Assembly (NCBI GenBank): GCA_025529335.1
Contig: JAMYHX010000076.1
Coordinates: 53,090-117,089, forward strand
DNA: 64,000 bases
Source: Rhizopus sp. PT2906
Lineage: Eukaryota > Mucoromycota > Mucoromycetes > Mucorales > Rhizopodaceae
Reading direction: 5' to 3'
Shown: positions 58,370 through 64,000 of the stretch, piece by piece
Position numbering within the stretch: position 1 is the stretch's first letter
Layout of the letters: the number at the start of each line of letters is the position of its first letter
Notes under the pieces: generated by a model
What the model was told of the DNA's origin: nothing
Seen by the model: the letters and a program-made list of their open reading frames with translations, nothing else
The model's database searches: none
Program-made: the position numbers and the translations under genes

Positions 58370-59839
58370 TATCAATAAAAATATAAAAAGGTAAAGAAGG
58401 AAAAAAAAAAGAAGATAACGAGTTAACCAAGTTCAGCAAAGGGTAATGATTACACCATTAACTTAAAATGACGAAGAGGCGATCTGGGATTGAAAAGGAG
58501 ACGACATTTGAAATGTACAACAGACATGGTCTTGGTTTGTTCAAAGACAAAATATCATAAAGTCCTTTGATAATAATAATTGCACTCAGAAGATTACAGA
58601 GAAATTTAACAATTACGTGAATACAGATACGGTCGCTTTTGTTATCTTTAGTAGCTATTATGATATCACGGTAACAAACTAGTTTGATGTCATTACCGAA
58701 ACTTTCAAAGACTGTTAATGCTTTATCATAATCGCAGAAAGATTTACAATTGCTGCAGATGTTCGGATACTATACCAAACTTAGCTTGTATAATGCACAT
58801 TTAATGATAAACATGTTAAAGGTATATAAGCTTCTGCTTTAAACTAATGTAATAGCCCTAAACAGGTTGTTAAGGCTATTTCCCTGTTGTAATGAGCACA
58901 ATAATACCATCATTATAGCAAAAACAACATCTTCTCTGCGTCGCTTCTATTGGAGTCGATGATTCCGTATATCTTCAGAGTTATTAGTACCAACAAAGAG
59001 TAAGCATATTTGTGTTGAAACACGAGATATTCAATTTGAAGCAGTTTCTTCAGTTATTAACATGCACATTTTCTCTATTTACTCATGAATTACACATACT
59101 TCTCTTTCACTGTTTTCACTACTGCTAAAAGTCAATGTACTTATAGCCAAGATATCCTTTTAGCATCGCGCATATGAAAGGAGATAGCATAGACAGCATT
59201 CATTGACAACAGTTTGACGCATAGTGATTTCCTTCAACTTACAACGCAGACATCTGGAATTAATAAAGACATAACAAAATGTATTAGTTCCAAAGGGTCT
59301 GTCCCTAGAGAAGCAATACCAAAGGTTACATGTCATGACCTTTTAAGGTAATATTGATTATCGCTCTAGTAGTGAAAAGAGAAAAACTCTGGAACCATGA
59401 TCTTGCTGTTATCTGGCATATCCTTCATATCTTACAGAATACATGCTCACGACCAGTTATTACTATGGGGTATCCATGATGTAGGTAAAGTATTTTATAT
59501 TTAACTAATTGTCTACAAAACAAAACGACAATCATACAGCTTATTAAATTGTCCACTAATCTTTTTGGTTGCGTTGACAACCTCTTGTTATTTAACATGA
59601 ATTAATCATATAGACATTTAAAATTATCTTTTGGAAACGGTGCTGAATTATTGTCTCCTTTTGTCTATTTATGATATTTGTACAGTGAATCCAACAAGCA
59701 ATGTAGCAGACCAATCAATATCAATTTCGTGCTTTCAGAAATGTAAGTCGTATTTTCAGAAACCGTGCCGCTTGCTTAGATATCATGCCATGAAGATGGA
59801 TGTGGAAATGTAGTTGATGAGAATGATAGTCCTAAACCC
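58370..59839. other. Long AT-rich spacer; no gene seen
   Basis: It contains the promoter of the ABC1-like gene and about 1 kb of featureless sequence leading into the transposase relic. I looked for the 5' terminal inverted repeat of that element here and could not identify it. Confidence 0.35.
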
Positions 59840-61052
59840 ATGGAATACATCGTTGATCAGAATGAATTTGTGGTTGAGACGATTGCCCACTCATTCTGAA
59901 TACTTGAAACATCCAGCTTGTTGTGAACCTTCTCGGACTTGCCCAATACTGGTAGAAAGTCAAAAGGGGAAGACATTCGTATGAAGGAAGCAAATATAAA
60001 ACGGACTATGTTCGCTATATCGTACAAGATAAAGCTAGATTTTTCGATCTGAAGATTGAAAGGTGTACGAGTGCATCAGCAGCAGCGAAACAGTTGGGCA
60101 TTTATGCTCAAACTGCTCAGAGGTGAGTTAACAATATAATGCGTGTCCTGATAGCATTTTTGAGGATTGTGAAAAAGTAGAACGCAAGTGTATCTTAGCC
60201 GAAGAGCATAAAACGACTGTCATCAACTTCATTGATACTAATCCCTCTGCAACTGTAGTTGAAGTAATCAACCATTTATTGAAACGATTCAGTGATATTG
60301 AAGTTTCACGCAGCACTGTTTATAACTTTATGAGAAGTGAATGCAACCTTTCGTTGAAAAAAGCAGATTTCCATTCTATTGGAAGAAATAGTCCAGCAAA
60401 GATTGAGGAGCGGTACGACTGGGTTCGTAAATGGGAAAATACAGACATGAACTTTCTGACGAATTGCGTGTTTCTTGACGAGTCTGCGTTTGATATCAAC
60501 ATGAAACGCTCTAGGGCTTGCTCCCAAAAAAGAACGCGTGCCATTGTTACCAGGCCTACAACGAGAGCAAACACAGCGTCTATTTTGGGTGTTATCTCTG
60601 CCACAGGTTTGATCACAGTTGGCGTAAGGAAACCAAAACCTACTAAGAAGAGAAAGGCTGATAGATATATAGGTTCAGGAGCTGTAACGAATCATTACAT
60701 TAGTTTCTTAAAAATGACTCTAGATGAAATGGACAGACATCCACATATGAAAGGTCACTATATCATTATGGATAATGCATCCATTCACATGCATGAAAAC
60801 ATAAAGAAGTATATTGAGTATCGAGGATATAAGTGTGTGTATCTTCCTACTTACTCTACTGAGCTTAACCCAATAGAGCAATTATGGGCAGTGGCAAAGA
60901 GCAAGGTGAAGTGCCATCGGTTTCTGCAGGAAGACGCTTTGTCAAAAAGAATTACGGATGCCTGCAAGCGCGTAGAAACAAAGCACTTCAAAGGTTTTGT
61001 CTCACATTCTTACAAGTGCTGGGATAAATGTCGAGACAAAGAGATTATGTAA
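59840..61052 (+). pseudogene. IS630/Tc1-mariner-like transposase, inactivated (DD34E)
   Basis: The relic begins MEYIVDQNEFVVETIAHSF and a stop at 59896. It resumes in another frame as KYKTDYVRYIVQDKARFFDL and SASAAAKQLGIYAQTAQR (helix-turn-helix), where TGA at 60124 stands at a likely Trp codon. After another frame shift it runs from YNACPDSIFEDCEKVERK through the intact C-terminal ORF. That ORF has the DDE catalytic residues: CVFLDESAFDINMKR, HYIIMDNASIHMHEN and STELNPIEQLWAVAKSKVK. There are exactly 34 residues between the second Asp and the Glu. A 32-nt GT-AG 'intron' could also bridge the 60.12-kb break, but the sequence inside it still encodes family-like residues, so decay is preferred. 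Confidence 0.85.
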
Positions 61053-61189
61053 TATTGATCATCATATCAACTTCATCAAAATCGATAGTGCTGCGATGAT
61101 AATCAGCGAAACTTTTTTTTTGACGGAAACATATCTTTTTTATGTGAAATAAACAATATATTAAGGGACAACGTCATGAAAACTTTTTA

Positions 61190-61885
61190 CTAATTTGAAC
61201 GTTGCATTGGAGCGGGATGACAGTTAAACTCTTCGACTTCGTTATTTTTCAAAAGCTGATGTCGAGAAAGAACCTCTACATTGCTACCATAATCAATTGT
61301 AATTTCACAAATGTTTGGGTATGTTGTCAAAAATTGATGATATCTTCAGGGTATGCTGATAGACCTGCATAGTCAATTATGCCAAGCCGTACTTCTTGTT
61401 GTAAGTAATACAGTCGGCTAGTTAGATCGGCGATGTCTCCTTGACAGCCATTTAGCGATAAGAGTATGGTTAGAAATGATGGCGAATCTCGGTTCAGAAT
61501 TGGATCATTCGCTGTATAGCATGGGCTTGCATAAACTTCTTGACATTTCAGCCGAAAATGTAACTTGTCGACCATTAGCTGCAGTAGTGGGACCGAGACA
61601 CATCAGTTTCCTTGGTTACTGATTTTCGTGCATAGCCAATGCCAACAACGTTGAGATTTGCTCCAACATGTTGCCAATATGACGACAGAGAATCGTTCGT
61701 TTCGATTAAACATTGGCGCATTTCCTTTCGAAGAATCCAAAGATATCGCCCGTAAATCGTTTTTCCTTTTATCTTGAGTTTATCAAGAGTTCCCCATATT
61801 TTCGATTGCCCAACCCAATACTAAAGCTGCGTTTCATTACAATATCGATGCAGGTCTGGGAAAATATTGGCCATGATTTTAAAGA
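61190..61885 (-). pseudogene. Unassigned decayed coding region
   Basis: Minus-strand frames join as IFPDLHRYCNETQL, a stop, KIWGTLDKLKIKGKTIYGRY, then LSSYWQHVGANLNVVGIGYA. After a frame change come VDKLHFRLKCQEVYASPCYT, EVRLGIIDYAGLSAYPEDII and, after another, LTTYPNICEITIDYGSNVEV to a stop at 61190. The Leu-rich, F-box/LRR-like flavour of the second half resembles the many F-box proteins of Mucorales, but this is an impression only. Two stops and two frame shifts make it nonfunctional as read. Confidence 0.35.
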
Positions 61886-62735
61886 AATAGATTAGAAAAA
61901 AATTGTTACTATATGTTATCTGAAAATAAAGCGTGGCGTAAAAGAACCTATTACCACCTCATCGGATCCTGGAACGGAGGCAACAAGAATTAGAACAAGT
62001 ATGCCTTCCAATTACTTTTTTTGCAATCGACAATATCCACCAGCCGGACTGTATTTAGCAGCGCATAGTTAAAAAGCATAGTGGTCATGTGTTTACAAAA
62101 AAGACATAAGCTGACGTAAATACCAGTTGTAAAATAAAGTTGCAAATTGGGCTAAACAATATATTAAAATAAAAATGCTGTCGGTGAGGTTTATTGGGCT
62201 ATGATACTTGCTTATATTCTTGTAACTAAGGTGTATCAAGTATATTCATTCAGAATAAACAAATACGATTACTCATTGCTTATAACGCAGGCGATTCAAT
62301 TGCTAAGATTTTTTAATTTTTTAATTTAATCGTTTTGAGCTGGAATGCATTGTCCCTTTTTTAGGATCATCAAGGTAGCATTTGAAAAGACACTGTTGTC
62401 TATTCTATTTAAAGCGATTCTTCTAGTTCATTCCATAAAACACTGATCTTTATATTACACGCTACCATCAACGCTGCTTCCATCGGACATAAATATAATA
62501 GAAAAGTAATATATGTGTGTTGAATGTCAGTGCAGCAGGCATAAACAAACAAATAAAGCAATATATGTGTGCTGGACATTAATATAATGGGTGTAAACAA
62601 AGCAAACAATACATACATGTTGGATAAAATATCTATAAGAGCATATTAAATATGTAAGCACAAACAATTGATGCAAGAATAAAAAGGGCGCTGTAGCATT
62701 CTTTCTTTCCTCTTCATTCACAAAACATTATAATA
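61886..62735. other. AT-rich spacer upstream of secreted protein gene
   Basis: It includes imperfect tandem units of about 60-65 bp at roughly 62500-62645, with ATATATGTGTGTTG.ATGTCA.. and ATAAACAAAC.AAGCAATA.. recurring. No gene seen. Confidence 0.4.
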
Positions 62736-63062
62736 ATGCGTTCTACTCTTATCTCTCTTGCCTTGGTTGCTACTCTTGCTCTTGTTTCTGCTCTTCCCAG
62801 TAACCTCAATGTTGATATTGTTAAACGAGATACTACTCTTGCCAAAAAGTCTACTGCTGGTGCCATCTATCGTCGTGCCTTGAACAGAGAAGCATCCAGA
62901 GTTGTCCGCCGTGATGAAAACGAAGACGAAAACGAAGAAGAAGAGGATGATAAAGGTGACGACGGTGAAGAAGAGTCGTCCTCTCACGATCGTCGTGATT
63001 TCCTTGGTCTGGATGATATCCTTGATCTGGATGAGCTCCTCGAGGGAATTAGTGATCATTAA
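62736..63062 (+). CDS. Small acidic predicted secreted protein, orphan (108 aa)
   Basis: MRSTLISLALVATLALVSAL is a signal peptide. After it come dibasic Kex2-type sites (DIVKRDT, ASRVVRRDEN, HDRRDFLG), then a Glu/Asp-rich stretch and the C-terminal LDDILDLDELLEGISDH. This could be a processed pro-peptide precursor or an acidic secreted protein. Intronless; a TATA-like AATAAAAAGGG lies about 55 bp upstream. No Cys. Family not recognised. Confidence 0.75.
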   Translation: MRSTLISLALVATLALVSALPSNLNVDIVKRDTTLAKKSTAGAIYRRALNREASRVVRRDENEDENEEEEDDKGDDGEEESSSHDRRDFLGLDDILDLDELLEGISDH

Positions 63063-63531
63063 CTATATCTCAATCCAATCCTTGCAATTGAAATAAATGC
63101 TAATAAAGCTCCCATTTTCATATTTTTATTTCTTATGTCCATAAATTATATAAACAAAAGAATGAACATTTAAGAAGTAATGACTGTATTTCACATAAAG
63201 CAAAAGAGGGAGGAGGGGATCAAGAGTAAATTGATATTGTGTTTTCACGATAGACACACATTAGGTTATGTATTCATAATGCGTATTAAAATAAACCCGT
63301 GGTATATTTCATTTAGTCTTAAAAGGCACTCTCATATTGAAACTAGTATCCAAGGGCAAGAGTAGTTAACGAGGTATGCTTGGGTTTGCAAGTGAACATT
63401 AGAAAGAAATAAAAGTCATTGCAAAGATATCATTTGCCGGCTGAGGTGAAAAGGCAGTGAAGCAGTCACCCATCAAAAAAGTTTCTTTTTTAGAGGAAAG
63501 GTTCAACGTCTTTTTAGAGCGTACATATAAA
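63063..63531. promoter_or_regulatory. Spacer and 5' region of eIF3k
   Basis: AT-rich. An upstream ATG at 63457 is in frame with eIF3k but would add 25 residues not typical of the family. No separate gene seen. Confidence 0.4.
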
Positions 63532-64000
63532 ATGGTTCAACGTCCAGAAAACATTGCCAATATCATCAATGGTGTTGAACGTTATAATCCTGAAAATATT
63601 GATGCACTTGAAAACTACTTAAACCATCAATGTGAAAATGGTCAATATGACTGTGAAGCCAATTTAGCCATTCTTAAACTGTAAGAGAGAGAGAGAGAGA
63701 GAGAAGCACTTGTCTCATATTAACATATTCTATTAGCTATCAGTTCAACCCTCAGCTGGCTAAAGAACCTATTGTCGCAAAGATTCTTGTTAAAGCTTTA
63801 ACTGCTCTTCCTGCACCTGACTTTAACTTATGTTTATACCTCTTAGCTGAACATGCTGTAAATATCGCTAATGAAGCCTTTTATTTATTCATTATATCTT
63901 ACACTTGTTAATAGCAGTTCAAATCTATTGAAAGTTTAACTGAATTGCAACAACTTTTGGAACAAGCACGTTATGAAAAGTTTTGGCAATCTGATCTTAC
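63532..64000 (+). CDS. Translation initiation factor eIF3 subunit k, 5' part
   Basis: eIF3k is a non-core subunit (HAM/winged-helix fold) of the eIF3 complex on the 40S ribosome; it is absent from budding yeast but present in many fungi. Exons: 63532-63680, 63737-63857, then 63915 to past the window end. The sequence reads MVQRPENIANIINGVERYNP, LNHQCENGQYDCEANLAILK, LYQFNPQLAKEPIVAKILVK and ARYEKFWQSDL, matching the family closely (DRYNPENL; EANLAVLKLYQFNP). Intron 1 begins with a GA dinucleotide run directly after the donor GTAA. The C-terminal half is outside the window. Confidence 0.93.

Noticed and set aside
60122..60153. 32-nt intron in the transposase
   Set aside because: Much shorter than other introns here, and its sequence read in another frame (YNACPDSIFE) continues the family pattern, so stop plus frameshift is simpler.

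Overview
The window is nuclear DNA from a filamentous early-diverging fungus, most likely a Mucorales/Mucoromycota species. The evidence is many short (about 45-80 nt) GT-AG introns, AT-rich spacers with CT-rich leaders and homopolymers, unlinked housekeeping genes on both strands without operons, and decayed transposons of types common in Mucorales. No species can be named from sequence alone.

Layout. 1-2915 (-): 5' part of a PMC1-type Ca2+-ATPase, divergent from a myosin regulatory light chain (3594-4182, +). That gene's stop codon overlaps the 3' coding end of a Nup133-like nucleoporin (4165-8043, -). 8384-13382 (-): NTE1 lysophospholipase. 14740-15117 (+): small orphan. 15166-16036 (-): MDE1 of methionine salvage. 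16181-17540 (-): UCH37-type deubiquitinase. 18124-19564 (+): DUG3. 20012-21043 (-): GPD1. 22833-24084 (-): eIF4B/TIF3. About 24.1-27.0 kb is a retroelement graveyard. 27031-28575 (+): TFIID-type histone-fold protein. 29024-29443 (+): URM1. 29726-32248 (+): cyclic-nucleotide phosphodiesterase with a receiver-like N-terminus. 34638-40940 (-): GLT1, the NADH-type glutamate synthase. 48571-50196 (+): SCD6/LSM14. 51598-51669 (-): tRNA-Arg(CCT). 56203-58369 (-): mitochondrial ABC1/ADCK2-like kinase. 63532-end (+): eIF3k, cut by the window edge.

The intervals 41-48 kb, 50-55 kb and 58.4-63 kb are repeat-rich. They hold a LINE ORF1 relic, two kinds of dispersed direct repeat, a 304-bp element with terminal inverted repeats, an unidentified decayed gene broken by stops and frameshifts, a possible solo LTR beside the tRNA, and an inactivated IS630/Tc1-like DD34E transposase. 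Three small predicted secreted proteins (47.25, 53.68 and 62.74 kb) lie in the same repeat-rich part.

The intact genes serve separate core functions: Ca2+ homeostasis, cytokinesis, nuclear pore, phospholipid turnover, methionine and glutathione salvage, ubiquitin removal, glycerol synthesis, translation, transcription, tRNA thiolation/urmylation, cAMP signalling, ammonium assimilation, mRNP control and mitochondrial quinone biology. I found no CRISPR array, biosynthetic cluster or clear new defence system. The best leads are the unidentified decayed gene at 44.7-45.9 kb with its inverted-repeat element, the unexplained repeat families, and the secreted orphans.
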